A stretch of 54,643 bases of DNA from Chloroflexota bacterium (GCA_016190505.1 JACPQM010000045.1:1-54643); one strand, 5' to 3'. Counted from the first letter of the stretch, positions 16,184 through 25,219 are shown. Translations and numbers: made by a program. Notes: a model not told the origin generated them from the letters alone.

Positions 16184-16636
16184 ATGAAGAACCGGTGGCT
16201 CCGCATTGGCCTGCTGGTGGTGGCGCTGATGGTCGGTATCTCAGGGGGCGCTGCCCTGGCCCAGGGAAGTGACACGGGCAGCGACTCGCCTGTCAAGAGC
16301 TTTGCCGCCCGAGTGGCGGCCATTCTGGGGCTGGACGAGGCCCAGGTCCAGAGCGCCCTCAAACAGGCGAGCAGGGAGATGCAGGACGAGGCCCTGCAAC
16401 AGAAGCTGGACCGCATGGTAGAGCAGGGCCGGTTGACCCAGGAACAGGCAGACCAGATGAAACAATGGTACCAGGCCCGGCCTGAGGGGGTCTCTTCCGG
16501 CTTCCCCTTTGGGGGGCGTGGGTTCCGTGGCGGCATGATGGGGCCAGGCCGAGGGGGGCACGGAATGGGGGGCTGGAAGTTAAGCCCTCCTGTATCCACT
16601 CCCACTCCAAGCACCTCGGGGGGCACCTCCTTCTGA
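16184..16636 (+). CDS. Secreted small helical protein (DUF2680/Spy-like)
   Basis: 150 residues. ATG 16184 lies 8 nt after ggagg; an ATG two codons earlier is too close. Residues 1-27 are a signal peptide (MKNRWLRIGLLVVALMVG, ending AALAQ). The mature part has a helical pair with VAAILGLDEAQVQSALKQA and LDRMVEQGRLTQEQADQMKQ, the pattern of DUF2680/YckD-like proteins, with a general likeness to Spy/CpxP stress proteins. A Gly/Met/Phe-rich tail (GGRGFRGGMMGPGRGGHGMG) and a Pro/Thr end follow. Its place directly before a two-component system suggests an accessory or target of envelope-stress sensing. It is separated from the regulator by a hairpin. Confidence 0.8.
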   Translation: MKNRWLRIGLLVVALMVGISGGAALAQGSDTGSDSPVKSFAARVAAILGLDEAQVQSALKQASREMQDEALQQKLDRMVEQGRLTQEQADQMKQWYQARPEGVSSGFPFGGRGFRGGMMGPGRGGHGMGGWKLSPPVSTPTPSTSGGTSF

Positions 16637-16655
16637 TCCCGGGGGCCGGGACCGC

Positions 16656-16687
16656 TGAGGGGGACGGTGCACTGGCCGTCCCCCTCA
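16656..16687 (+). terminator. Strong hairpin after the secreted protein gene
   Basis: Perfect 12-bp inverted repeat (tgagggggacgg / ccgtccccctca) with an 8-nt loop. There is no T-run, so termination would be non-canonical or the hairpin may stabilise the mRNA end. It sits between the small secreted protein gene and the regulator gene. Confidence 0.55.
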
Positions 16688-16792
16688 GGCCCGGACCATG
16701 GCCGCTGGTGGGCACAGGTCGAGACTAACACGCTATGAATTGACAGGGACATGCCAGCATCAACCCTTCACACTTTTTTCAAAACTGGCCCT

Positions 16793-16798
16793 TATACT
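16793..16798 (+). promoter_or_regulatory. Candidate -10 for the two-component operon
   Basis: TATACT at 16793-16798, 45 bp before the regulator ATG, preceded by an A/T-rich tract (cacttttttcaaaa). No convincing -35 at 17 bp; the promoter may need an activator, possibly the regulator itself. Confidence 0.35.
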
Positions 16799-16843
16799 GC
16801 ACTTAAGCGGGGGGGCCAAGTCGCCCCGGAGGAGCAAAGTACG

Positions 16844-17533
16844 ATGCCCGGTACGGTGCTGGTGGTGGAAGACGACCCGAAAACGGCCGAGCTTGTACGC
16901 CTGTACCTCTTCAGGGACGGCTACAAGACGCTGGTAGCCGCCGATGGCTTGACCGGCCTGCGTCTGGCCAGGGAAAGTCACCCTGACCTGGTGGTGCTGG
17001 ACCTCATGTTGCCCGGCATGGATGGCCTGGAGGTGTGCCGTACTCTGAGGCAAGAGTCTGAGATACCCATCATCATGCTCACTGCCCGTGTAGAGGAACA
17101 GGACCGCCTTGCTGGGCTGGACCTGGGGGCCGACGATTACATCACCAAGCCCTTCAGTCCCCGAGAGTTGGCCGCCAGGGTGCGCGCCGTCTTGCGGCGC
17201 ACAGCGGTGGAGAAACTGGAAACGGGGCCAGCTGAGATAGTACGGGGGAAAGTCCGGTTAGACCTGCGGCGGAAGGAGGCGTTCGTTGAGGGTAAGCGAG
17301 TGCCCCTTACCCCCACCGAGTTGCGGTTGCTGGCCCTTCTCATGAAAGAGCCTGGTGCTGTGTTTAGCCGCGAGCACATAATACGGCGGGTGTTCGACCC
17401 CGAGTACGAGGGATTTGACAGGACCGTGGATGCCCATATCTACAATCTGCGGCGCAAGCTGGAACAGGACCCCGATCGGCCCCGCTACATCATCACCGTC
17501 TATGGGTCTGGCTATAAGTTTGGCCATGTCTAG
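16844..17533 (+). CDS. OmpR/PhoB-family response regulator
   Basis: 229 residues. ATG 16844 follows ggaggag; the longer open frame upstream is not homologous. The receiver domain (1-120) has the acidic pocket VVEDD, phospho-acceptor Asp53 in VVLDLMLPG, Thr80 and Lys102 (ITKPFSP). The C-terminal winged helix (about 130-229) shows LTPTELRLLALLMKEPGAVF and the recognition region RTVDAHIYNLRRKLE. It should bind direct repeats upstream of target genes. It overlaps the kinase gene by 8 bp, so the two form one operon. Confidence 0.95.
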   Translation: MPGTVLVVEDDPKTAELVRLYLFRDGYKTLVAADGLTGLRLARESHPDLVVLDLMLPGMDGLEVCRTLRQESEIPIIMLTARVEEQDRLAGLDLGADDYITKPFSPRELAARVRAVLRRTAVEKLETGPAEIVRGKVRLDLRRKEAFVEGKRVPLTPTELRLLALLMKEPGAVFSREHIIRRVFDPEYEGFDRTVDAHIYNLRRKLEQDPDRPRYIITVYGSGYKFGHV

Positions 17534-18893
17534 CTTCCTGTCTAGCCTCCAGTTCCGTTTGATTGCCGGGTTTGCCCTGGTGCTGGCCATGGCCCTGGGC
17601 ACTGTGAGCCTGTACCTGGGCTACGCAGCGGAGCAGGAAACCAAGCGATACCAGCAGGACCTGGAAGAGGCCAGGGCCGCCAGAATCGAGCGGCTGGCAG
17701 CCCAGTACTACTCGGCCCGTGCCGAATGGCCGGGGCTGCAGCCCGCGCTGGAACAGGCGGGCTCTCTCTACGGGTGGCGCATCCAGGTCAGGGACCCCGA
17801 GGGCCGGGTGGTTGGCGACTCGCACTTGCGGTCCGGCAGACCCTGGCGGGACGCCGCCGGCGATGGCAGTCGGTACCTGCCCGTGCTGAGCGGCGGACGC
17901 CCGGTCGGCTTCGTGCTGGTGACAGATAGCGACGTGCCGCCCTCGGCGCCAGAGCCGTCCTCATCCCGCCTGGTCTCCGCAGTCAACCGTTCCTTGCTGT
18001 GGGCCGGCCTGGCCACTGGCCTTGGCGGCGTTTTGCTAGTGGTCCTGATCTCTCGCCGGTCCCTGGCTCCTGTGAGGGCCCTCGATGTGGCTGCCCGGCG
18101 CCTGGGCCGAGGCGACCTGGGAGTCAGGGTGGCCACCTCGGGACGGGACGAGGTCTCCCGGCTGGGCCATACCTTCAACGCCATGGCTCAGGGTCTGGAA
18201 GAAGCCGAGAAGCAGCGGCGCACCCTGGTGGCCGATGTGGCCCACGAGCTGAGGACCCCCCTGTCCAACATCCAGGGCTATCTGGAGGCGGTGAAGGACG
18301 GGGTTATCCAGCCGGACAGCGCTACCATTGATACCATCCATGAGCAGGCCGTCCACTTGGGCCACTTGGTGGAAGACCTGAGGTTCCTGGCCCTGGCCGA
18401 GGCGGGGGCGCTGCGTCTGCACCTGGAGCCTGACTCCCTGGAGGACGTTGTGCGACGCTCTGTGGATGGGTTCCGGCCCCGGTCAGAGGGCAAAGGCGTC
18501 GCCCTTTCTCTCGAGACGCCTGCCCACATGCCCCTGGTGCTCATGGACAGGGCGCGCATTGCACAGGTTATCGGCAACCTGGTGGAGAACGCCATCGTTC
18601 ATACGCCGGCGGGTGGCAGGGTGGTGGTGCAAGCCGATACCGCGGGGGACAGGGCTCGAGTCACCGTTGCCGACACCGGAGAGGGAATCTCTGCGCAGGA
18701 CCTGCCCCACATATTCGAGCGTTTCTACCGGGTGGACCAGTCCCGGAGCCGGGCTACTGGTGGTGTCGGCCTGGGGCTGACCATCGCCAGGCAACTGGTG
18801 GGGGCGCATGGGGGAACCATCTGCGCTGAAAGCACCCTGGGGCAGGGCAGCTGTTTCAGCTTCGAACTACCTCTGGCAGAGCGGTCAACATAG
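17526..18893 (+). CDS. Membrane sensor histidine kinase (BaeS-like)
   Basis: 455 residues, starting ATG 17526 inside the end of the regulator gene. TM1 is about 8-32, an extracytoplasmic sensor of about 120 residues follows, TM2 is about 157-178, then a HAMP linker (RRLGRGDLGVRV). The H-box is VADVAHELRTPLSN with the phosphorylated His near residue 240. N-box NLVENAIVHTP, G1 DTGEGI, F FERFYRVD and G2 GGVGLGLTI are all intact, so the kinase should be active. It is followed 15 bp later by the adaptor gene, which makes the ABC export system its likely target. Confidence 0.94.
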   Translation: MSSFLSSLQFRLIAGFALVLAMALGTVSLYLGYAAEQETKRYQQDLEEARAARIERLAAQYYSARAEWPGLQPALEQAGSLYGWRIQVRDPEGRVVGDSHLRSGRPWRDAAGDGSRYLPVLSGGRPVGFVLVTDSDVPPSAPEPSSSRLVSAVNRSLLWAGLATGLGGVLLVVLISRRSLAPVRALDVAARRLGRGDLGVRVATSGRDEVSRLGHTFNAMAQGLEEAEKQRRTLVADVAHELRTPLSNIQGYLEAVKDGVIQPDSATIDTIHEQAVHLGHLVEDLRFLALAEAGALRLHLEPDSLEDVVRRSVDGFRPRSEGKGVALSLETPAHMPLVLMDRARIAQVIGNLVENAIVHTPAGGRVVVQADTAGDRARVTVADTGEGISAQDLPHIFERFYRVDQSRSRATGGVGLGLTIARQLVGAHGGTICAESTLGQGSCFSFELPLAERST

Positions 18894-18908
18894 GGAGGAG
18901 ACAGTTTT

Positions 18909-21287
18909 ATGGGAGTCTTTAATGGACTCAAAGCCCTGAAAGCCTGGCAAATGGCGACGCTGGCGGTGGTGCTGGCAACGGGAGCCATCATCAGCTATGG
19001 TGTCTATGTGTGGGCATCCCCTGGCGGGGGCGCTCTGGGCAAGGACCAGCAGCTCATACCCGCAGCATACGGGGACCTGGTCAACCAGGTGTCCACCAGC
19101 GGCAGCCTGGTCTTTCCCAACCGCCAGGCGCTGACCTTCGGCGCCCAGGGCACGGTGGGTGAAGTGCTCGTGGCCGAGGGCCAGAAGGTGGAGAAGGGTC
19201 AACCCCTGGCCCGCCTGGACGCTGCCACCATCTCCTCCCTGGAGAAGTCTGTGGCCCAGGCCCGGGTCAGCTTGCGCAGCGCTGAGGATGCCCTGGCCCA
19301 GGCCAAGAGTCCTCCCAACCTGGCCCTGGACCTGGCCAAGGCGGAGGCCGCCGTGGCCAGCGCCAGGCTCACCGTCAAGAGCGCCCAGGATTCCCTTGAC
19401 CGCTTGCTCACTCCCACCGCGCAAGACGTGGCCAAGGCGGAGGCCGCTGTGGTCAACGCCAGCCTCCTCGTCAAGAGCGCCCAGGATTCCTTTGACCGGC
19501 TGCTCAAGCCCACAGCCCAGGATATCGCTCAGGCGGAGGCCGCCGTGGCCAGCGCCAGGCTGTCCCTGGAGAAGGCCCGAGAAGACCGGGATACTGTCAA
19601 GGCGGGGCCCACCCGGGATGACCTGGCCAAGGCCCGCGCCACTGTGGACTCGGCAGCAACCGGCCTGGTCAACGCCAGGGCAGACCTGGTCCTGGCGCGG
19701 AAGGACTGGGACAGCAAGCTTCAGACCGCCAGGGAAGCTGCGGATACGGCGAATAAGGGCTACCGGGACGCCTTCCAGAAATGGTTTGGGTCTGGTCTTG
19801 TTGCTGAAGAGGTAGGCCTGGCGCCTGAGACCATTCTGGCCTCCTGGGGCGCTGATTTGCCTTCCCTATTCGGAAGTCGCTTTCAGAGAATTGGGCTAGG
19901 TGTCCCGCAAGAGCCGCCTCCAGACAACCCTCAAACCCGGTGGAGCGAGACTGTCGTCTACACCTGGGCAAACCTTTTTCCCGGTGAGCTTCTGGCCACC
20001 TGCGACGACGGCGCGCTCTTGCCAGCCCGCACGGTATGTGTCCAACGGGAACTCAACGACTCCTGGAAAACATTGGGGCAGGCCCAGGACAACCTGGAAG
20101 CAACGGGTACTCAGGCGAGCAAAGCCATCGCCAGCGCACAGGCTGCCATCACCCGGGCCGAGGAGACCCTGGAGAATGCGCAGAAGGCTATGGCCGACCT
20201 GGAGGCCGGCCCCGATCCCCTGCAAGTAGATGTGAAGGAGAAACAGTTGGCGCTGGCCCAGGCCGCTCTGGCCAAGGCTGAAGAAGACCTGACCCGCCTC
20301 ACTTCTCAGGTAGACCCCCTTGAAGTGCAGTCCCGGCAGAAGCAGTTGGCTCTGGCCAAGGCCAACCTTGCCCAGGCAGAAGAGGACCTGAGACTGCTCA
20401 CCTCGAAGGACAACCTCCTGGAGCTAGAGTCCAGGCAGAAACAGGTGGCGGTGGCCCAGGCCAGCCTGGCCAGGGCCCAGGAGGACCTGGCCAGGGTCCA
20501 GGCCGGCACCGACCCGCTGGACATTGCCCTCAAGCAAACCGAGGTGGCTTCGGCCCAGCAGGCCCTGGAGGCTGCCTTCCAGCGTCTCGATGGCGCCACG
20601 CTCAGAGCGCCTTTTGCCGGAACGGTGTCCGCGGTAAACGTGGAAGCGGACCAGAGTGTCATGGCCAGTACGTCCGCTCTGGAGGTGGTTGATCCGACGG
20701 TCGTAGAGCTTCAAGGCACTGTGGACGAGATAGACGTCCTTTTCGTTCGGGAGGGGGCGCTGGCAGACGTCACCATGGACGCCCTTCCCGGCCAGGTGCT
20801 GGAGGGCACGGTGTCCGTGATATCCACCGCAGCCCGCAGCCAGCAAGGCGTGGTGTCCTACCCCATCAGCATCCGGCTACAGGTGCCGTCTTCTGTTCAG
20901 CTCCGAGAGGGGCTGAGCGCCTCGGCCAGGATTGTTATCCGAGAGGAGCGCAACGCGCTGCGAGTGCCCATCCAGGCCCTCTATGGCACTTACGACAGTC
21001 CGGTGGTGCGGGTCATGGGCAACAATGGTATCGAGGAGCGCCCGGTGGTCCTGGGCAATAGCGACGATTATTGGGTAGTCATCCGTGATGGTCTGAAGGA
21101 AGGGGACCGGGTGGTGATGCAGTCCGCTACGGTGACCACCGGCCAGTTGGGTGGCGCTATGTTCCGCCAGGCTACACAGTTCTCGGGTATGGGTGGGATC
21201 ATGCCCGGGGGCACCTTCCAGACTGGCGGAACGCGGGGCACCGGGCAGCAGCAGCGCCAGCAACAGCAACAGCAGCGTAGCAGGTAG
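18909..21287 (+). CDS. Oversized HlyD/MacA-like membrane-fusion adaptor
   Basis: 792 residues, about twice the usual MacA length, with a gggaggag site. One N-terminal TM (about 14-36) is followed by half a lipoyl domain (QALTFGAQGTVGEVLVAEGQ). Then comes a coiled-coil hairpin whose ascending strand has 32-residue repeats (AKAEAAVASARLTVKSAQDS and variants) and whose descending strand has 33-residue repeats (EKQLALAQAALAKAEEDL and variants). At the tip is a non-repetitive insert of about 130 residues (275-400) with Cys pairs in LLATCDDG and ARTVCVQ. The second lipoyl half (LRAPFAGTVSAVNVEADQSV) and beta-barrel follow, and the C-terminus is Gly/Gln-rich with runs of Q. It should bridge the MacB-type permease to the cell wall or exterior. 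Confidence 0.9.
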   Translation: MGVFNGLKALKAWQMATLAVVLATGAIISYGVYVWASPGGGALGKDQQLIPAAYGDLVNQVSTSGSLVFPNRQALTFGAQGTVGEVLVAEGQKVEKGQPLARLDAATISSLEKSVAQARVSLRSAEDALAQAKSPPNLALDLAKAEAAVASARLTVKSAQDSLDRLLTPTAQDVAKAEAAVVNASLLVKSAQDSFDRLLKPTAQDIAQAEAAVASARLSLEKAREDRDTVKAGPTRDDLAKARATVDSAATGLVNARADLVLARKDWDSKLQTAREAADTANKGYRDAFQKWFGSGLVAEEVGLAPETILASWGADLPSLFGSRFQRIGLGVPQEPPPDNPQTRWSETVVYTWANLFPGELLATCDDGALLPARTVCVQRELNDSWKTLGQAQDNLEATGTQASKAIASAQAAITRAEETLENAQKAMADLEAGPDPLQVDVKEKQLALAQAALAKAEEDLTRLTSQVDPLEVQSRQKQLALAKANLAQAEEDLRLLTSKDNLLELESRQKQVAVAQASLARAQEDLARVQAGTDPLDIALKQTEVASAQQALEAAFQRLDGATLRAPFAGTVSAVNVEADQSVMASTSALEVVDPTVVELQGTVDEIDVLFVREGALADVTMDALPGQVLEGTVSVISTAARSQQGVVSYPISIRLQVPSSVQLREGLSASARIVIREERNALRVPIQALYGTYDSPVVRVMGNNGIEERPVVLGNSDDYWVVIRDGLKEGDRVVMQSATVTTGQLGGAMFRQATQFSGMGGIMPGGTFQTGGTRGTGQQQRQQQQQQRSR

Positions 21288-21294
21288 GTGCTCC

Positions 21295-21999
21295 GTGATC
21301 CAGCTTGAGGACCTGACCAAGACCTATCGCATGGGCAAGGTGGAAGTCCCTGCCCTCCGAGGCATTAGCCTCTCTGTCAAGCAGGGAGAGATGCTGGCCA
21401 TCATGGGCCCCTCGGGGTCTGGCAAGTCTACCTTGATGAACGTCCTGGGTTGCCTGGACGTACCTTCCTCTGGCAAGTACTACCTGGCGGGCCAGGAGGT
21501 GGGCCGGCTGGGGGACGACCGCCTGGCGGAGATCCGTAACCGGAAGATAGGCTTTGTCTTCCAGACCTATAATCTGTTGCCCCGCATAACTGCCCTGGAG
21601 AATGTCGAGCTGCCCCTGCACTACGGGGATGGCAATCACGGCCGGAAACGCGCTCTGGAAGCTCTGGAGAGGGTGGGCCTGGGGCACCGGGCACGCCACC
21701 GGCCCACGGAGCTGTCAGGGGGCGAGCAACAGCGGGTGGGCATCGCTCGCGCCCTGGTAAAGGGTCCCTCTCTCCTGCTGGCCGACGAGCCGACGGGGAA
21801 TCTGGACAGCCGTTCCAGCCTGGAGATCATGGCCATCCTCCAGCGGCTCAACCGCGAGGAAGGACTGACGGTGGTCATCGTGACCCACGAGGCGGATATC
21901 GCGGCCCACACCAGGCGCATAGTGTCCATGAGGGACGGCCTGGTTGTAGGCGACGAGCCGGTAGCCGCGCCCCGCGTGGCGCAGGTGGAGGCAGCATGA
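21295..21999 (+). CDS. MacB/LolD-type ABC transporter ATPase
   Basis: 234 residues, starting GTG 21295 with an aggtaggtg site just after the adaptor gene. The open frame extends upstream, but the family N-terminus is MIQLEDLTKTYRMG. Walker A GPSGSGKST (38-46), Q-loop VFQTYNLLPR, signature LSGGEQQR, Walker B LLLADEPTGNLD and the H-loop VIVTHE are complete. It energises the permease encoded next, whose ATG overlaps its TGA (ATGA). This subfamily drives mechanotransmission-type export of lipoproteins, peptides or antibiotics rather than import. Confidence 0.95.
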   Translation: MIQLEDLTKTYRMGKVEVPALRGISLSVKQGEMLAIMGPSGSGKSTLMNVLGCLDVPSSGKYYLAGQEVGRLGDDRLAEIRNRKIGFVFQTYNLLPRITALENVELPLHYGDGNHGRKRALEALERVGLGHRARHRPTELSGGEQQRVGIARALVKGPSLLLADEPTGNLDSRSSLEIMAILQRLNREEGLTVVIVTHEADIAAHTRRIVSMRDGLVVGDEPVAAPRVAQVEAA

Positions 22000-23240
22000 A
22001 GACCTGGAGACTGTTGCGTTCGGCCCTGTCCTCACTGGCAAACAACAAGCTGCGGGCAGGGTTGACCCTGCTGGGCGTGGTCATCGGTGTGGCCGCAGTC
22101 ATCTCGTTGATGTCCATCGGCAAAGGGGTACAGGAGGCTGTCACCGCGAACATTGCGTCCCTGGGGACCAACCTGCTCTTCGTACGCCCCGGCTCGAGCA
22201 CCCAAGGGGGAGTATCCTTTGGCCAGGGCAGCGCCTCCACGCTGACCCTGGATGATGCCTACGCTTTGCTTGACTCCGGGCTGACGCCAGCGGTGGGAGC
22301 GGTAGCGCCCGAGGTGCGCAGCTCAGGCCAGGTGGTGGCGGGCAGCAAGAATACCTTCACCCAGATAGTGGGAGTAACTCCCGAGTACCAGCACGTCCGG
22401 AATATCCCCGTAAAGTCCGGGCAGTTTATCTCCGCGGGCCAGGTCCAGAACCGCTCGGAGGTGGCCGTCTTGGGGTTCAGGGTGGCGGAAACCCTGTTCG
22501 GCTTCCGGGACCCGGTGGGGCAGACGGTGCGCATCGGCGGGCGGCATTTCACCGTGGTGGGGGTGCTCAAGAGCAAAGGCGGCAGCCCCCTGGGCAACCT
22601 GGACGACCAGGTACTGGTCCCCATCACCACCGCCTACTATCGCCTGTCGGCCCAGCGCACCTCCCAGGGCGGCGTCAACGTGCAGACCATCAACGTCCAG
22701 GTCCGAAATGCTGGCGCCATGGATGAGGCGGTGCAGCAGATCGGTACAGCGCTCCGGTTGCGCCACCGCATAACAGGCAACGACGATTTCACCATAAGCA
22801 GCCAGCAAGAGACGTTGGATACCCTACGGGAGACGACCAACACCCTGGTCATGTTCCTGGGAGCAATTGCAGGCATCTCGCTACTGGTGGGTGGCATCGG
22901 CATCATGAACATCATGCTGGTATCGGTGACGGAAAGGACGCGGGAGATCGGTATTCGCAAGGCCCTGGGGGCCAAGCGCCGGGACATCCTGGCCCAGTTT
23001 GTGGCCGAGGCCACTCTGCTCAGCCTGGGCGGTGGGGGTGTGGGGGTGCTTCTGGGGATGGTGCTTGCCCGGCTCCTGGATGGCCGTAGCCTGGGGGGGC
23101 AGACGTTCCAGACAGTCTTTAGCGGTGACGTCGCTCTTCTGGCCCTGGGGGTGGCCGCGGCCATCGGCCTCTTCTTCGGCATATATCCGGCAGTGAGGGC
23201 CGCGCGCTTGCACCCCATTGAGGCCCTGCGCTATGCGTAG
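21996..23240 (+). CDS. MacB-type ABC permease (FtsX-like)
   Basis: 414 residues with the four-TM MacB plan: TM1 near the N-terminus (RAGLTLLGVVIGVAAVISLM), a large extracytoplasmic domain of about 220 residues starting with NIASLGTNLLFVRPG, then three C-terminal TMs beginning LGAIAGISLLVGGIGIMNIM with the conserved TERTREIGIRKALGAKR coupling loop. It ends AARLHPIEALRYA, the family's usual tail. It is translationally coupled to the ATPase and works with the long adaptor. The substrate is unknown; together with the sensor system, peptide or antibiotic efflux is the simplest idea. Confidence 0.95.
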   Translation: MKTWRLLRSALSSLANNKLRAGLTLLGVVIGVAAVISLMSIGKGVQEAVTANIASLGTNLLFVRPGSSTQGGVSFGQGSASTLTLDDAYALLDSGLTPAVGAVAPEVRSSGQVVAGSKNTFTQIVGVTPEYQHVRNIPVKSGQFISAGQVQNRSEVAVLGFRVAETLFGFRDPVGQTVRIGGRHFTVVGVLKSKGGSPLGNLDDQVLVPITTAYYRLSAQRTSQGGVNVQTINVQVRNAGAMDEAVQQIGTALRLRHRITGNDDFTISSQQETLDTLRETTNTLVMFLGAIAGISLLVGGIGIMNIMLVSVTERTREIGIRKALGAKRRDILAQFVAEATLLSLGGGGVGVLLGMVLARLLDGRSLGGQTFQTVFSGDVALLALGVAAAIGLFFGIYPAVRAARLHPIEALRYA

Positions 23241-23264
23241 TCCCATAACCGAAAGGAGAAGGTT

Positions 23265-23807
23265 GTGAACAACAAGGTTTTCATGCTCCTGGTGGCTGGT
23301 GTCCTGGTCCTGGGAGGCATGGTGGGTGGGGCCTTCGCTGGGGGTGTGGCCCTGGGCAAGAGCCAGGAAAAGGCTGTGGCCCGCAGCAGCGCGGGCAGCC
23401 CTGCCCAGTCCCAGTCCAGTGGCCAGTCCCCTTCAAACCAGGAACAGTTGCAGCAGTTCCGTCAGCAGTTCCAGCAACAGTTCCAGGGGGGCTCAGCTCA
23501 AGGCGCACAAGGCATGATGGGGCGGGGTGGACTCACGGGCACCATCGAGAAGGTAGAGGGCAACACCATCACTGTTAATACGCCCCAGGGGGCCCTCCAG
23601 TCCACTGTGGGAACAGAGACTGTTATCCAGCGGTCCGTCCCTGGTACTCTCTCCGACCTCAAGGCCGGTACGAGGATTACTGTAATGGGACAGCGCGGGG
23701 AAGACGGTAAAGTTCAAGCGCAGACTATCATGCTGGTCCCTGCGGGCACCTCTGACTCCCCTGGCGGCACGTTTTTCCCCGGCGGGCAACGCCCCAGACA
23801 AGAGTAG
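23265..23807 (+). CDS. Exported DUF5666-like protein
   Basis: 180 residues starting GTG 23265 after aaaggagaagg. A signal-anchor (about 5-32, MLLVAGVLVLGGMVGGAFAG) is followed by a Ser/Gln-rich linker containing QQFRQQFQQQFQ and a beta-rich domain from about 90 (GLTGTIEKVEGNTITVNTP, then LKAGTRITVMGQRGEDGKV) that resembles the DUF5666 OB-like fold. It sits 24 bp after the permease, so it is probably part of the same operon. The Gln-rich linker parallels the Gln-rich tail of the adaptor. A periplasmic-side accessory role is inferred; the function is unknown. Confidence 0.75.
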   Translation: MNNKVFMLLVAGVLVLGGMVGGAFAGGVALGKSQEKAVARSSAGSPAQSQSSGQSPSNQEQLQQFRQQFQQQFQGGSAQGAQGMMGRGGLTGTIEKVEGNTITVNTPQGALQSTVGTETVIQRSVPGTLSDLKAGTRITVMGQRGEDGKVQAQTIMLVPAGTSDSPGGTFFPGGQRPRQE

Positions 23808-23868
23808 AAACGAAAACAGATTCTCGCCAGGATAGCTGGCAGAATAGAGAGTAGTGAGGAGAGAACCT

Positions 23869-25008
23869 ATGGAAGAGCAGAGAAGGCATCCCAAGCTATC
23901 CCGGTGGCTGGCAACCCTGGCTGCCGTGGTCATGCTGTTGGGCCTGGGAGCGGCTGGCGGCGCACTGGCCGCGGAGACTCTGTTTGGCGCCGCCTCGGCG
24001 TCGCCGGTCCTCTTTGACGAGGCGGCTGTGGTTTCCCTCTACGAGACAGCCAGCCCGGCCGTGGTAGAGGTCCAGGTGACCGAACCGCCGGCCAGGGTTT
24101 TCCGGTCCCTGGTGCCGCAAAGTAGCCAGGGCTCAGGGTTCCTGGTGGACGCCGAGGGCCACATTCTTACCAACTATCACGTGGTGCAGGGAGCTTCCCG
24201 CATCCGAGTAACCTTCAGCGACGGACGTGTCCTGGATGCCGATGTCGCCGGCAGCAGCCCAGCCGACGACGTGGCCCTGCTGAAGGTAGACCCCGGCAAG
24301 CTCTCTGGCATTATACCCTTGTCCCTGGGTGACTCCAGCACGCTCAAGCCAGGCCAAATGGCCATAGCGCTGGGCAGCCCCCTGGGCTTGGAGAACAGCA
24401 TCACAGTGGGGGTGGTGAGCGGTGTCAACCGGAACCGGCCTGGCATCGCCGGGCGGACGATCACAGGCATGGTCCAGACCGACGCTTCCCTTAACCCGGG
24501 CAACTCGGGCGGCCCTCTCTTGAACTCGCGTGGTGAGGTCATTGGCATCAATACCTCCATTGATGGCTCTACCATCAGCTCGGGGAGGATCGGCTTTGCA
24601 GTACCCATCAACACCGCCAAGGACCTGCTGCCTCAGCTTAAGGGCGGCGCAACGGTGAAACGGCCCTGGCTCGGCATTGCGGGCCGGGAGCTGACCGCTG
24701 AGCTGGCGAGCTCCCTGGGCCTGGGCATTCCCCGGGGAGTTGTTGTGGTCCAGGTCTTGCCCGATAGTCCGGCGGAGGCAGCGGGCCTGGAGGAGGCTGA
24801 GACCGACGCTGCCGGCCAGGTGACCTCTGTCGGAGACGTCATCACCGCAGTGGACGGGCGGATTGTGAGCACCGTAGAGGACCTCATCGCCTATCTCAAC
24901 AGCCGCCGGCCAGGGACCACTGTGGAACTCACCGTGGTCCGGGACGGGCAGACCCTCCAGGTGAGCGTGGTGTTGGGGGAGTGGCCCGATAGCCCGGGAA
25001 GGAGATAG
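23869..25008 (+). CDS. HtrA/DegP-type serine protease with PDZ domain
   Basis: 379 residues; ATG 23869 has a gaggag site. An N-terminal signal/anchor (about 12-36) puts the protease outside the cytoplasm. The trypsin-like domain has the triad His104 (TNYHVV), Asp134 (PADDVALLKV) and Ser213 (GNSGGPLL). A single PDZ domain covers about 270-370 (RPWLGIAGREL, VVVQVLPDSPAEAAGL, GDVITAVDG). The usual role is degradation or refolding of damaged exported proteins. It follows the ABC/regulator operon by 61 bp and fits the envelope-stress theme. Confidence 0.95.
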   Translation: MEEQRRHPKLSRWLATLAAVVMLLGLGAAGGALAAETLFGAASASPVLFDEAAVVSLYETASPAVVEVQVTEPPARVFRSLVPQSSQGSGFLVDAEGHILTNYHVVQGASRIRVTFSDGRVLDADVAGSSPADDVALLKVDPGKLSGIIPLSLGDSSTLKPGQMAIALGSPLGLENSITVGVVSGVNRNRPGIAGRTITGMVQTDASLNPGNSGGPLLNSRGEVIGINTSIDGSTISSGRIGFAVPINTAKDLLPQLKGGATVKRPWLGIAGRELTAELASSLGLGIPRGVVVVQVLPDSPAEAAGLEEAETDAAGQVTSVGDVITAVDGRIVSTVEDLIAYLNSRRPGTTVELTVVRDGQTLQVSVVLGEWPDSPGRR

Positions 25009-25054
25009 GTCAACACAAAGCCATTTCGCGGGAGCCCCCGGCGCAATCGCAGAC

Positions 25055-25219
25055 GTGCCCAAGCTCAAGACCGAGCTGGCTGCTACGTCCGCTTCACTGG
25101 GTGACTTGAAGAACTCGTTCCTCCTCACCAGGGACGATGTGACGAAGCTTGGAGAGCAAGTTACGTCGGTCAAGCAGGGCCTGGAACGGGCTGGTGGCCA
25201 GCACTCCCAACTCGGTTGA
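25055..25219 (+). pseudogene. Short coiled-coil ORF, probable gene fragment
   Basis: A GTG-started frame of 54 codons encodes a helical stretch (KLKTELAATSASLGDLKNSF, then LTRDDVTKLGEQVTSVKQG) with clear coding character. A second frame overlaps it and continues to a TAA at about 25299 with DAAGREWGLAETAFLMRL. No good start or ribosome site is present. The two pieces in different frames suggest a decayed gene with a frameshift. I do not recognise the family. The stretch between the protease and the nitronate-monooxygenase gene otherwise shows nothing. Confidence 0.4.
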
